From NCBI GenBank assembly GCA_016794035.1, contig JAEUHS010000034.1:1-41655 (forward strand): a stretch of DNA of 41,655 nt, in the 5' to 3' direction. The stretch comes from Planctomycetota bacterium. GTDB lineage: Bacteria; Planctomycetota; UBA1135; UBA2386. Made by a program: the position numbers and the translations under genes. Position 1 is the stretch's first letter; the number at the start of each line of letters is the position of its first letter. Positions 23,649-32,410 of the stretch are shown one piece after another. A model generated the notes under the pieces. The model searched no databases. It was not told the origin of the DNA and saw only the letters and a list, made by a program, of their open reading frames with translations.

Positions 23649-25466
23649 TCAACCCTTGCGCACGGCGCCCGGGGCGTAGTCCTCGCCCGGGTTGACGAAG
23701 CGGTTCTCCTCGTACCGGTGCTGGCGGTCGTACAGCTCGCGATAGCGGCCGCCGAGCGCCAGCAGGTCGGCGTGCCCGCCGCGCTCGACGATGCGGCCCT
23801 GCTCGATCACGAGGATCTGGTCGGCGCTGCGGATCGTCGACAGCCGGTGCGCGATCACGAACGTCGTGCGCGCCTGCCTGAGCTGCTGCAGGCCCGCCTG
23901 GATCAGCGCCTCGCTCTCGCTGTCGAGCATCGAGGTCGCCTCGTCGAGCACCAGGATGCGCGGGTCGGCGAGCAGCGCGCGCGCGATCGCGACGCGTTGG
24001 CGCTGGCCGCCGGACAGCTTGACGCCGCGCTCCCCGACCACGGTGTCGTAGCCCTTCTCGAAGCGGGCGACGAACTCCGCGCAGTGCGCGGTGCGACAGA
24101 CGGCCTCGACCTCGGCGCGGGTGGCGTCCGGCCGCGAGAACGCCACGTTGTCGGCGATCGTGCCGTCGAACAGGAAGTTGTCCTGCAGCACGACGCCGAG
24201 GTGCGAGCGATAGTCGCGCAGGCGCAGCGTCGCGAGATCGCGGCCGTCGACCAGCACGCGGCCCGCGAGCGGGCGGTGGAACGCCAGCACCAGGCCCGCC
24301 AGCGTGGTCTTGCCGCCGCCGCTGCTGCCGACCAGCGCCGTCGTCGAGCCGGCCGGCGCGGTGAAGGTGATGTCCTCGAGCACGGTCTTGCCCGGCTCGT
24401 AGGCGAACGACACGCCTTCGAAGCGGAGCTCGCCCTGCACCGACGGACACGGTTCCCGCGTCGCATCCGCCGCGTCCTCGCGCACCACCTCGCGCAGTTC
24501 GCGCAGGCGGTCCATGCCGGCGAAGGCCTCGCTGAGCTGGGTGCCGATCGAGGCGATGTTGACCACCGGGCCGATCACCAGGCCGATGAACACCAGGTAC
24601 ATCACGAAGTCACCCAGCGTCATCTCGCCGGCCAGGATCGAGCGACCGCCGAGCAGCGTCATGATCACGCCGACGACGCCGACGATCGCGGTCGAGATCG
24701 AGGTCGTGGCCGAGACGCCGCGCATCGATCTGCGGATGTTCGCGAACAGCCGGTCGACGCCGCCGACGAAGCTCGCCTGCTCGGCCGGCTCGGCGGTGTA
24801 GGCCTTCACCTCGCGCACGCCGCCCAGCGCCTGGCCGAGGCGCCCGGTGACCTCGGCCTGGATCCGGCCGCGTTCGCGGAACAGCGGCCGCAGCTTGCGG
24901 AACGCGACCGTCATCATCACGCCGAACAGCACCAGCACCACCAGCACGACCAGCGTCAGCCGCCAGTTGAGGTACAGCAGCACGCCGAAGCCGAGCAGAG
25001 CGGTGACGAGCCCGCCGACCAGCTGCACGATGCCGGTGCCGACGAGGTTGCGCAGGCCTTCGGCGTCGTTCATCACGCGTGCGATCAGCACCCCGGTCTG
25101 GGTCGAGTCGAAGTGGCTGACGGGCAGGTGCAGCACGTGCTCGTGGATCGACTTGCGCACGTCGTTGATCGCCTTCTGCGCGGCGACGCCGAGGATCTGC
25201 GACAGCGCGTAGCCGGTGACGGCCTGCACCAGCGTCGCGAGGCCGCCGGCGAGCGCGAGCGGCCACAGCAGGTCGACCCGGCGGTTGCCGATCACCTCGT
25301 CGATCAGCAGCTTCGAGGTCCCCGGCATCACCAGACCCGCGAGCCGCGAGACCAGCATCAGGCCGAGGCCCAGCGCGAGGCGCTGCCGGTGCACCGCGAC
25401 GAGTTCGCGGGCATCGCGCCAGGCGCTGGCGAGCGAGACCTTCTGCTTGGGCTGGTCGGTGGCCAC
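23649..25466 (-). CDS. ABC exporter, MsbA-like (fused membrane and ATPase domains)
   Basis: A 605-residue half-transporter. The first ~320 residues hold six membrane helices of an ABC exporter ([59 protein letters not shown]). The ATPase domain has Walker A GSSGGGKT at 380-387, [18 protein letters not shown] (Q loop), signature [16 protein letters not shown], Walker [13 protein letters not shown] and switch IAHRLSTI. It would homodimerise in the inner membrane. Lipid or drug export is typical of the family, and the substrate cannot be told from sequence. The start is GTG 25466, about 41 nt after a TAGAGT box. It is divergent from topoisomerase III. Confidence 0.92.
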   Translation of the reverse strand: MATDQPKQKVSLASAWRDARELVAVHRQRLALGLGLMLVSRLAGLVMPGTSKLLIDEVIGNRRVDLLWPLALAGGLATLVQAVTGYALSQILGVAAQKAINDVRKSIHEHVLHLPVSHFDSTQTGVLIARVMNDAEGLRNLVGTGIVQLVGGLVTALLGFGVLLYLNWRLTLVVLVVLVLFGVMMTVAFRKLRPLFRERGRIQAEVTGRLGQALGGVREVKAYTAEPAEQASFVGGVDRLFANIRRSMRGVSATTSISTAIVGVVGVIMTLLGGRSILAGEMTLGDFVMYLVFIGLVIGPVVNIASIGTQLSEAFAGMDRLRELREVVREDAADATREPCPSVQGELRFEGVSFAYEPGKTVLEDITFTAPAGSTTALVGSSGGGKTTLAGLVLAFHRPLAGRVLVDGRDLATLRLRDYRSHLGVVLQDNFLFDGTIADNVAFSRPDATRAEVEAVCRTAHCAEFVARFEKGYDTVVGERGVKLSGGQRQRVAIARALLADPRILVLDEATSMLDSESEALIQAGLQQLRQARTTFVIAHRLSTIRSADQILVIEQGRIVERGGHADLLALGGRYRELYDRQHRYEENRFVNPGEDYAPGAVRKG

Positions 25467-25507
25467 GGTGGTTGCCGGGCTCGGTGGCCGGCGCGTTCGG
25501 GCCGCGC

Positions 25508-25563
25508 ACTCTACCGGAACGCACCCGGTTCTCGCTCGACCCCCGCCCGCGCGCCGTTAGCGT
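25508..25563. promoter_or_regulatory. Divergent -10 boxes for ABC exporter and topoisomerase III
   Basis: TAGAGT reads leftward (25513-25508) for the exporter. TAGCGT reads rightward (25558-25563), 12 nt before the topoisomerase ATG, with CTCGAC at 25535-25540 as a possible -35 box at 17-nt spacing. No further feature was found in this 109-nt gap. Confidence 0.4.
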
Positions 25564-25575
25564 GCATCGCTGCCC

Positions 25576-27741
25576 ATGCGCGTCGTCGTCGCGGAGAAGC
25601 CCTCGGTCGCCAGGGACCTCGCCAAGGTCCTCGGCGCGCACCAGCGCCGCGACGGCTTCCTCGAGGGCAACGGCTGGCAGGTCACCTGGGCGATCGGGCA
25701 CCTGGTGCAGCTGAAGACGCCCGACGAGTACGACCCGGCGCTGAAGCGCTGGTCGATGGAGCGGCTGCCGTTCGTGCCCGAGCGCTTCGAACTGCGACCG
25801 ACCGGCAACCAGGGCGCCAGGCGGCAGCTCGACGTGGTCGCCGAGCTGTGCCGCACCGCCGAGGAACTGGTCTGTGCGACGGACGCCGGGCGCGAGGGCG
25901 AACTGATCTTCCGCTACATCCTCGACTTCGCCGGCTGTGCCGGACGCGAGCACACGCGCCTGTGGCTGAGTTCGCTGACCGAGGCGGCGATCACGCAGGC
26001 GTTCGCGCAGCGCCAGCCGGGCAGCGCCTACGACCATCTGCACGACGCCGCGCGCAGCCGCAGCGAAGCGGACTGGATCGTCGGCCTCAACGCGACGCGC
26101 GCCTACACGGTCCGCTACGGCGGCGGCAGCGTGCTGTGGAGTCTCGGCCGCGTGCAGACGCCGGTGCTGGCGCTGATCGCGCAGCGCGACGACGAGATCC
26201 GGGTGTTCGACGCGCGGCCGTTCTGGGAGCTGCGCACGCGCTACCGCGGCGCCCGCTTCCGCCACGCCGGCGATCGCTTCCGCGAGGCGGCGCCGGCGCA
26301 GGAACTGCTCGCCCGGGTCCGGGACCAGCCGCTTCGGATCGAACGGCTCGAGCGCCGCACCGAGTCGCTGCCGCCGCCGCTGCTCTACGACCTGACGCAG
26401 CTGCAGCGCGACCTGAACCTGCGCCACGGGCTCTCGGCGCAGCGCACGCTCGAGCTGGCGCAGCAGCTCTACGAGCAGAAGCTGCTGACCTACCCGCGCA
26501 CCGACAGCCGTCACCTGTCGCTCGACATGGTCGACCCGGTGCGCACGACGCTGGCGCAGCTGCGCGCCTGGGACCGGCACAAGCTCGCGGTGCTGGCGGC
26601 GTGGATCGCCGGCGCACCCGACGGCGAACGTGGGCCGCGCGCCCGCAGCCGACGGGTGTTCGACGACACCAAGGTCAGCGACCACCATGCGATCGTCCCG
26701 ACCGGCAAGGTCGCGACGCTCACCGGCGACGCGCAGCAGGTGTTCGACGCGGTGGCGACCCGGTTCGTGCAGGCGTTCCTCGGCGATCGCGTGCAGGACG
26801 TGACCACGGTGCACGCGCAGAGCAACGGCGTGCCGTTCCGCGCCCGCGGCGTCGTCGTGACGGCGCCGGGCTGGAGCGAACTCGAGCCGCAGCCGCCGAA
26901 GCGGCGGCAGGCGCGCAAGGCCGACGACACCGCCGAGGCGGACGACGCCGGCGACGACGAGGGCCAGGCGCTGCCGCCGCTGACCGAGGGCGAGAGCGGA
27001 CCGCACGAGCCCGAACTGCACGAGGGCAAGACCAAACCGCCGCGGCCGTACACCGAGAACACCCTGCTGGCCGCGATGGAGACCGCCGGCAAGGCGATCG
27101 ACGACGAGCAGCTGCGCGAGGCGATGCGTGCGCGCGGGCTCGGCACGCCGGCGACGCGCGCGGCGATCGTCGAGACGCTGCTCGCGCGCGCCTACCTGCG
27201 CCGCGACAAGAAGGCGCTGCGCATCACCGACCTCGGCCGCTACCTGATCGCGATCATCGCCGACCCGATGCTGAAGTCGCCGGAGCTGACCGGCGAGTGG
27301 GAATGGCAGCTCGGCGAGATCGAACGCGGCCGCATCGCGCGGTCGGCGTTCATGCGGGAGATCGAGGACCGCATCCGCGCGCTGATCGCCACCGGCCTGT
27401 CGCCGCAGAACGAGCACCCGGGGCTCGGCGCCTGTCCGCGCTGCCGCGCCGACGTCGTCGAGGGGCGCGAGGCGTACGGCTGTTCACGCTGGCGCGAGGA
27501 CTGCACCTTCCGGCTGCCGAAGGTCTACCGCGGCGTGGCGCTGCGGCGCGAGCAGGTGCGCGAGCTGCTGTTCCGCGGCGTGCTGCTGCGCCCGCTGACG
27601 ATCGACGGCGCGCCGCGCATCGTCTGCCGCACCGCGACCGGCGCGCTGATCGACCTGCAGCCGCCGAGCCGCGACGCGCAGCGGGACGGCGCGAGGCGCG
27701 CGCCGCGCAGGCTCCGCGGCCGATCGGCCGACGCGGGCTGA
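25576..27741 (+). CDS. topB: DNA topoisomerase III (type IA)
   Basis: A 721-residue type IA topoisomerase. The Toprim domain has VVAEKPSVA with Glu7 and TDAGREGE beginning at Asp103. The central domains follow (SRSEADWIVGLNATRAYT, SLGRVQTPVLALI). The active-site Tyr306 lies in LLTYPRTDSRHLS. RPYTENTLLAAMETAG and RGLGTPATRAAIVE match the closing topoisomerase domain. An acidic insert (ADDTAEADDAGDDE, about 455-470) sits between conserved blocks. The C-terminus has one zinc-ribbon-like CPRC...C...C set and a short tail instead of the multiple ribbons of topoisomerase I. It is predicted to decatenate or relax single-strand-containing DNA. The initial MRVVVAEKP fixes the ATG start. Confidence 0.92.
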   Translation: MRVVVAEKPSVARDLAKVLGAHQRRDGFLEGNGWQVTWAIGHLVQLKTPDEYDPALKRWSMERLPFVPERFELRPTGNQGARRQLDVVAELCRTAEELVCATDAGREGELIFRYILDFAGCAGREHTRLWLSSLTEAAITQAFAQRQPGSAYDHLHDAARSRSEADWIVGLNATRAYTVRYGGGSVLWSLGRVQTPVLALIAQRDDEIRVFDARPFWELRTRYRGARFRHAGDRFREAAPAQELLARVRDQPLRIERLERRTESLPPPLLYDLTQLQRDLNLRHGLSAQRTLELAQQLYEQKLLTYPRTDSRHLSLDMVDPVRTTLAQLRAWDRHKLAVLAAWIAGAPDGERGPRARSRRVFDDTKVSDHHAIVPTGKVATLTGDAQQVFDAVATRFVQAFLGDRVQDVTTVHAQSNGVPFRARGVVVTAPGWSELEPQPPKRRQARKADDTAEADDAGDDEGQALPPLTEGESGPHEPELHEGKTKPPRPYTENTLLAAMETAGKAIDDEQLREAMRARGLGTPATRAAIVETLLARAYLRRDKKALRITDLGRYLIAIIADPMLKSPELTGEWEWQLGEIERGRIARSAFMREIEDRIRALIATGLSPQNEHPGLGACPRCRADVVEGREAYGCSRWREDCTFRLPKVYRGVALRREQVRELLFRGVLLRPLTIDGAPRIVCRTATGALIDLQPPSRDAQRDGARRAPRRLRGRSADAG

Positions 27742-27811
27742 CCGGGCACCGGCTGATCCCGTGCGCGATCGACGCGCTGGTGCACTTCGTCGAGAGCGCG
27801 GCGACGGACGT

Positions 27812-27826
27812 GCCGCCGCCGGCGGC
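27812..27826. terminator. Small GC hairpin between convergent genes
   Basis: GCCGCC gcc GGCGGC is a perfect 6-bp stem in the 198-nt gap between the topoisomerase stop (27741) and the kinase stop (27940). There is no T tract. Nothing else was recognised in this gap. Confidence 0.25.
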
Positions 27827-27939
27827 CGGCGCGTTCTGGGAATCCGGCCGGAGACGGACGCGTCGTCGGGCGGCGTGGCGAGCAGTTGGTGCGCGCGCAG
27901 CGCACGTGGCACTGCCCCTGGCGTCCGTGCGCGACGGTC

Positions 27940-30900
27940 TCAGCGCCTCCCGGCCGCGGCGGCCCGGTAGACGGCGAGCCGCTGCTCGCAGTCGGCGCGT
28001 TCGGCACGGTCCGCGCCGAGCAGCGCGAGCGCCTGCTCCTCGGCGTCGACCGCGGCCGGTGCGTTCCCCGCGGCGTGCTCCGCCATGGCCAGTGTGTCGA
28101 GGCAGAGCCATGCGTCGGGCCGGCTGGCGAAGCGCTCGTCGGCGCGCAGCTCGTCGACGAAGTCGCGCGTCAGGCCGGCGGCGACGGGCGTCGGCGCCCG
28201 CGTCAGCGCGTCGCGGAAGCGCGTGAGCGCTTCTGCGGGCCGAGCCAGCTCGAGCAGCGTCCGCGAGAGATCGCGGATCGCCATCGCGGCGTAGTCGTTG
28301 CCCGCTCCCCACAGACGGCCGTAGCCGTCGGCGGCCTCGCGCAGCGGCGCGACGGCCTCCTCGTAGCGCTTCTGGGCGTGCAGGATCTTGCCGAGCGTGT
28401 TGAGCGCCCAGTTCGTGTCCATGTTGTCCGGACCGAGCGTGCGGCGCATGCCGTCCAGCGCGCGACGTGACCAGCGTTCGGCCTCCTCGAGGCGGCCCAT
28501 CTGGAGGTAGAGCACCCCGAGGTTGCGCATCGACGCGAGCGTGTGCTGGTGGTCGTCGCCGAGCACGCGTTCCCGGCCCTCGAACGCCTGCACCAGGTAG
28601 CGTTCGGCCTCGTCGTAGCGGCCGGCGGCGCGCAGCAGCCAGCCGAGGTTGTTGCACGCGATCAGCGTGTCGCGGTGATCGTCGCCGTAGGTGCGGCGGA
28701 ACTGGTCGAGGACTGCGCGGGCGTGGCCTTCGGCCGCGTCGAAGTTCCCGAGGCGCTGCTCGACGACCGCGAGGAAACCGAGCGCGGATCGGGTCGCGCT
28801 CCCATCCTCTCGGGCGTTCCTGCGCTCGATCGCGAGCACCTCCTGGAACAGTTGCCTGGCGTCCCCGAGCTGATCGCGCTGTTGCAGCCCCGCGCCGACG
28901 TTCAGCATCACGCTCACCGTCTTCGGATGGCCTGGCCCGTAGACGCGGCGCGCGATCGCCAGCGCCTCGAGGTTCAGCCGGTGGGACTCCTCGTCCTGGC
29001 TCCGGTTGCCGAGGATCATGGCCAGACCCGTCATGCAGTCCAGCGTGGTCAGGTGCTCCGCGCCCAGCACCCTGCGGCTGCGCTCCAGCGCCTCGCGTGC
29101 GTTGCGCTCGGCCGGCTCGTACTGCGCACGACTCGCCTGCAGCGACGCCGTCTCGTGCAGCGAGTCGATCGTCAGCGGATCGTCGGCGCCGAGTTCGCGG
29201 CGCCGGATCTCGAGCGCCTCGATCTGCGGCTTCTCGGCCAGCGCCAGCAGCCCCTGCCGGGCCAGGATCGATGCCAGTGCCTGGTCGAGGCGCGCGCGCA
29301 CGAGCGGCTGGTCCGCGAAGCCTCGCCCGATCGTGTCGAGCGCCGGCTGGAACACGTTCTGCTCGAGGCTGTGCACCGACATGCCGGTGAAGTCGACGCC
29401 GGCGACGAGCTTCTCGACGGCGTCGACGCGCGCCTGTGCCGCCTCGGCATCGAGGCCCGCGTGATCGGCCTCGAGGCGCACCTTCTCCAACAGGTCGGCG
29501 CGCAGCCGCGCGCCCATGCGTTCGGCGTCCAGGCCGCTGAGCTGATCGCTCTGGAACTCGGCGACCTGCGCGAGCTCGACCGCGCGCGCCTCGGCGTCCG
29601 CCTCGGCCTTGCGCGCCTTGTCGGCGTTCTGCTGCGCCTCGACGCGCGCCGCGGCTTCGGCTGCGGCCGCGAGCCCCGCTCGCTGCGACTCCTCGTCCGC
29701 GCGGCGCTTCTCGTCGAGCGCCTGCACGAGCCCCCAGGCGGTGCCGACGATGCCGAGCAGCAGCGCCGCGAACACGACGCCGCCGGCGACGACCTGCGCG
29801 CGGTTGCGGCGCACGAACTTCGAGAGCCGGTAGCCGGCGCTCGGCGGTCCCGCGGACACGGGCTCGTCCTCGAGGTGGCGTCGGATGTCCATCGCCAACC
29901 CGTTGGCCGTGTCGTAGCGCCGCGTCCGGTCCTTCTCGAGGCACTTCATCGCGATCCAGTCGAGATCGCCGCGCAGGCGCTGGCGCAGCTTGCCCTGGTC
30001 GGACTCGCGGCGTTGGCGGGCGACGGTGGCGGCCGTCGTGCCGAGCGACTGCAGGCGTGTGCTCGGCAGTTCGGGCTCCTCCTCGCGCAGCACGCGCACC
30101 ATCTCGGCGATGCCCTTCGTGAGCAGCTGTTCGACGGCGAACGGGGTCGTGCCGGTCAGCAGCTCGTACAGCAGCACGCCTAGCGAGTAGATGTCCGAGC
30201 GCGTGTCGATGTCGAGCCCGCTCATCTCGGCCTGCTCCGGGCTCATGTAGGCCGGCGTGCCGATGATCTGGCGGTGCTCGGTGAACAGCGTGCGGTCCGT
30301 CAGGTCTGCATGGAGGGCCTTGGCGACGCCGAAGTCGATCACCTTGGGCACCGGCACACCGTCGTGCAGCGTGACGAGCACGTTGGTCGGCTTGATGTCG
30401 CGGTGGATGACGCCCTTCTGATGCGCGTGCTGGATCGCGTTGCACACCTGCATGAACAGCTCGAGTCGACGCCGCGTGTCGAGCTTCTCGCGGTCGCAGT
30501 ACTCGAGGATCGTCACGCCGCGGATGTACTCCATGGCGAAGTACGGCCGCCCGTGCTGGGTCGCGCCCGCGTCGAACACCCTGGCGATGTTGGGGTGGTC
30601 CATCATCGCCAGCGCCTGGCGTTCGGCATCGAAGCGCGCGAGCACCTGCCTGGTGTCCATGCCCGGCTTGAGGATCTTCAGCGCCACGCGCCGCTTCACC
30701 GGCTCGCGCTGCTCGGCCATCCAGACCGTGCCGAAGCCGCCCTCGCCGATCTTCTGCAGCAGCTTGAAGTGGCCGATGACGGAGCCCTCGGCCTCGGCCG
30801 CCGGCTCGGCCGAGGGCACGGGCAGCGTGTCCGACGCGTTGCCCAGCAGCGCCTCGACCTCGGCGCGCAGCTGCGGTTCGTGCGCGCACTGCTCGTCGAG

Positions 30901-30969
30901 GAACAGCTTCTGCGCCGGCGGCGGCAGCCCGCGGGCTTGCCGGCAGAGGTTCTCGGCGCGCGGGTCCAT
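27940..30969 (-). CDS. Membrane Ser/Thr protein kinase with C-terminal TPR sensor
   Basis: A 1009-residue Hanks-type kinase. An N-terminal helical segment (FLDEQCAHEPQLRAEVEALL) of planctomycete type precedes the kinase domain at about 66-330. Its motifs are GEGGFGTV at 75-82, Lys98 in VALKILK, HRDIKPTNVL, DFGVAK, GTPAYMSPEQA and DIYSLGVLLYELLTG. A basic juxtamembrane stretch leads to one membrane helix (about 388-412, VVAGGVVFAALLLGIVGTAW). A coiled coil (KRRADEESQRAGLAAAAEAA) is followed by a long C-terminal array of TPR repeats of the ALxxxRxxLGxxHPxTL kind. Kinase inside, TPRs outside is the usual topology. The TPRs probably bind a protein ligand; the substrate is unknown. A TAGCCT box sits 6 nt before the ATG. 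Confidence 0.93.
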   Translation of the reverse strand: MDPRAENLCRQARGLPPPAQKLFLDEQCAHEPQLRAEVEALLGNASDTLPVPSAEPAAEAEGSVIGHFKLLQKIGEGGFGTVWMAEQREPVKRRVALKILKPGMDTRQVLARFDAERQALAMMDHPNIARVFDAGATQHGRPYFAMEYIRGVTILEYCDREKLDTRRRLELFMQVCNAIQHAHQKGVIHRDIKPTNVLVTLHDGVPVPKVIDFGVAKALHADLTDRTLFTEHRQIIGTPAYMSPEQAEMSGLDIDTRSDIYSLGVLLYELLTGTTPFAVEQLLTKGIAEMVRVLREEEPELPSTRLQSLGTTAATVARQRRESDQGKLRQRLRGDLDWIAMKCLEKDRTRRYDTANGLAMDIRRHLEDEPVSAGPPSAGYRLSKFVRRNRAQVVAGGVVFAALLLGIVGTAWGLVQALDEKRRADEESQRAGLAAAAEAAARVEAQQNADKARKAEADAEARAVELAQVAEFQSDQLSGLDAERMGARLRADLLEKVRLEADHAGLDAEAAQARVDAVEKLVAGVDFTGMSVHSLEQNVFQPALDTIGRGFADQPLVRARLDQALASILARQGLLALAEKPQIEALEIRRRELGADDPLTIDSLHETASLQASRAQYEPAERNAREALERSRRVLGAEHLTTLDCMTGLAMILGNRSQDEESHRLNLEALAIARRVYGPGHPKTVSVMLNVGAGLQQRDQLGDARQLFQEVLAIERRNAREDGSATRSALGFLAVVEQRLGNFDAAEGHARAVLDQFRRTYGDDHRDTLIACNNLGWLLRAAGRYDEAERYLVQAFEGRERVLGDDHQHTLASMRNLGVLYLQMGRLEEAERWSRRALDGMRRTLGPDNMDTNWALNTLGKILHAQKRYEEAVAPLREAADGYGRLWGAGNDYAAMAIRDLSRTLLELARPAEALTRFRDALTRAPTPVAAGLTRDFVDELRADERFASRPDAWLCLDTLAMAEHAAGNAPAAVDAEEQALALLGADRAERADCEQRLAVYRAAAAGRR

Positions 30970-30975
30970 GCGGAC

Positions 30976-30981
30976 AGGCTA
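30976..30981 (-). promoter_or_regulatory. -10 box (TAGCCT) of the Ser/Thr kinase gene
   Basis: TAGCCT reads leftward from 30981 to 30976, 6 nt before ATG 30969, implying a leaderless transcript. Confidence 0.45.
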
Positions 30982-31176
30982 CGAGACGGCGGGCGGGAAC
31001 GACATGCCGGGTGGGGGTCGAGCGCCCGGCGTGGCCATGGGTCACCCCGCGCGGCCACGAGCCCGGCGCGCACGCCCTTCGTCGCAGCCCGACACCGTGC
31101 ACAGCAGCACCCGCCGCACCAGCGCGCACGCGCCCGCTGAGCAACACGGCGGAGGAGCAGCGAACGAGGAAGGGCC

Positions 31177-31287
31177 GATGCCTTCGGCTACACGCTCAGC
31201 AACGGGATCACGATCACGCCCGTGCCCGGATCCCTCCACCCATCGCCAGGCGCCAAGCCAGCCTGGCGTTCCGCCCGCAACAGGTGA
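31177..31287 (+). pseudogene. Decayed C-terminal remnant of an SNG-type secreted protein
   Basis: Inside the 339-nt gap 30970-31308, one frame reads DAFGYTLSNGITITPVPGS with codons typical of this genome, then runs on to a TGA at 31285-31287. No start codon is present; the in-frame stop upstream is at 31138-31140. The FGYTLSNGITIT string resembles the ends of the secreted proteins at 4694 (LGIVTSNGLQCH), 8677 and 10920 (YGARTSNGLIIH). I read it as the leftover 3' end of a lost family member that has lost its original stop. I see nothing else in this gap except the hairpin at 31244. Confidence 0.3.
31244..31268. terminator. Hairpin downstream of the VWA gene
   Basis: CGCCAGGC gccaagcca GCCTGGCG is a perfect 8-bp stem with a 9-nt loop, 41 nt beyond the stop of the leftward VWA gene. 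It has no clear T run, so function is uncertain. Confidence 0.4.
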
Positions 31288-31308
31288 CCGGGCGGCACGG
31301 CCGCCGGC

Positions 31309-32406
31309 TCAGCCGCGCCGGCGCCGGTTGCGCACGTAGTCGACCAGCACGAACGAGCTGATGTCGTCGGCGCTCGAGTAGAACGCGCGGCCGTGGTTCT
31401 CGGCCGTGAAGCGCTCGACGAAGTCGACCAGGCTCGGGTCCTGGGTCAGCATGAAGGTCGTGATCGGGATGCCGAGGCGGCGGCACTGGCCGGCCTCCTC
31501 GAGCGTCTTGTTGACCACGCGACGGTCGAGGCCCATCGGGTTCTTGTAGATCGTGCCGTCGGGCTCGGTCAGCGCCGACGGCTTGCCGTCGGTGATCATC
31601 AGGATCTGCTTGTTGGCGCTCTTCGCGCGGCGCAGGATCTCGCGCGCCCGCCGCAGGCCTTCGCGCGTGTTGGTGTGGTACGGGCCGGCACCGACGTACG
31701 GCAGGTCCGCGACCGCGACCTCCCGGGCGTCGTCGCCGAACAGCACCACGTGCAGCGAGTCCTTCGGGTAGCGGCTCTTGATCAGCTCGCACAGCGCCAG
31801 CGCGACGCGCTTGGCCGGCGTGATGCGGTCCTCGCCGTAGAGGATCATGCTGTGCGAGATGTCGAGCAGCAGCACGGTCGCGCACGACGTGTTGTGCTCG
31901 GTCTCGAACACCTCGAGGTCGTCCTCGCCGAGCTGGAACGAGCCGCTGCGCGCGAACGCGTTCCCGAAGCTGCGGTTGAAGTCGATCGCGCCGGTCGGAT
32001 CGCCGAACTGCCACGGCCGCGTCTCGCTGGTGCGTTCGCCGCCGGCGCCGGGCGCGCGGGTGCGGTGGTCGCCCTTCGCGTCCGGCCGCAGACCCTGGAA
32101 GATGGTCTCGAGCGCCTGGTTGCGCAGCGCGCGTTCGCCGCGCGCACCGAGCGTCGGCCGCGCGCCCGCGCCGCCGCCCGCCGGCTGCACGATGCCGCGC
32201 CGTTCGAGCCAGCGCCGGAAGTCGTCGATCGTGAACTGCGCGTTGAACCAGCGGTAGCGCGCGCCGATGCGCTCGAGGTGCTCGAGCGCGGCGTCGACGT
32301 CGCCGTCGGTGAACAGCAGCAGCTCGTGGAAGATGCGCTCGAGCTTCGCCAGCAGCTCGCCGAGCCGCGCCAGTTCCGGGTCGAAACGCGTGTAGCGGGA
32401 GTCCAT
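31309..32406 (-). CDS. von Willebrand factor A domain protein (MoxR partner)
   Basis: A 365-residue cytoplasmic protein. The N-terminal helical part (about 1-170) is charged. The C-terminal VWA domain has a complete MIDAS: DISHS in LLLDISHSM, a downstream Thr in the GPYHTNTREGL region, and Asp in LMITDGKPSALTE. No signal peptide or membrane helix. VWA proteins paired with MoxR ATPases act as metal-dependent adaptors for chaperone-like remodelling, as in RavA-ViaA and BchI-BchD. Its ATG follows the ATPase stop by 4 nt (TGAGCCCATG), so the two form an operon. The extended helical N-terminus would be the natural docking surface for the ATPase. Confidence 0.9.
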   Translation of the reverse strand: MDSRYTRFDPELARLGELLAKLERIFHELLLFTDGDVDAALEHLERIGARYRWFNAQFTIDDFRRWLERRGIVQPAGGGAGARPTLGARGERALRNQALETIFQGLRPDAKGDHRTRAPGAGGERTSETRPWQFGDPTGAIDFNRSFGNAFARSGSFQLGEDDLEVFETEHNTSCATVLLLDISHSMILYGEDRITPAKRVALALCELIKSRYPKDSLHVVLFGDDAREVAVADLPYVGAGPYHTNTREGLRRAREILRRAKSANKQILMITDGKPSALTEPDGTIYKNPMGLDRRVVNKTLEEAGQCRRLGIPITTFMLTQDPSLVDFVERFTAENHGRAFYSSADDISSFVLVDYVRNRRRRG

Positions 32407-32410
32407 GGGC

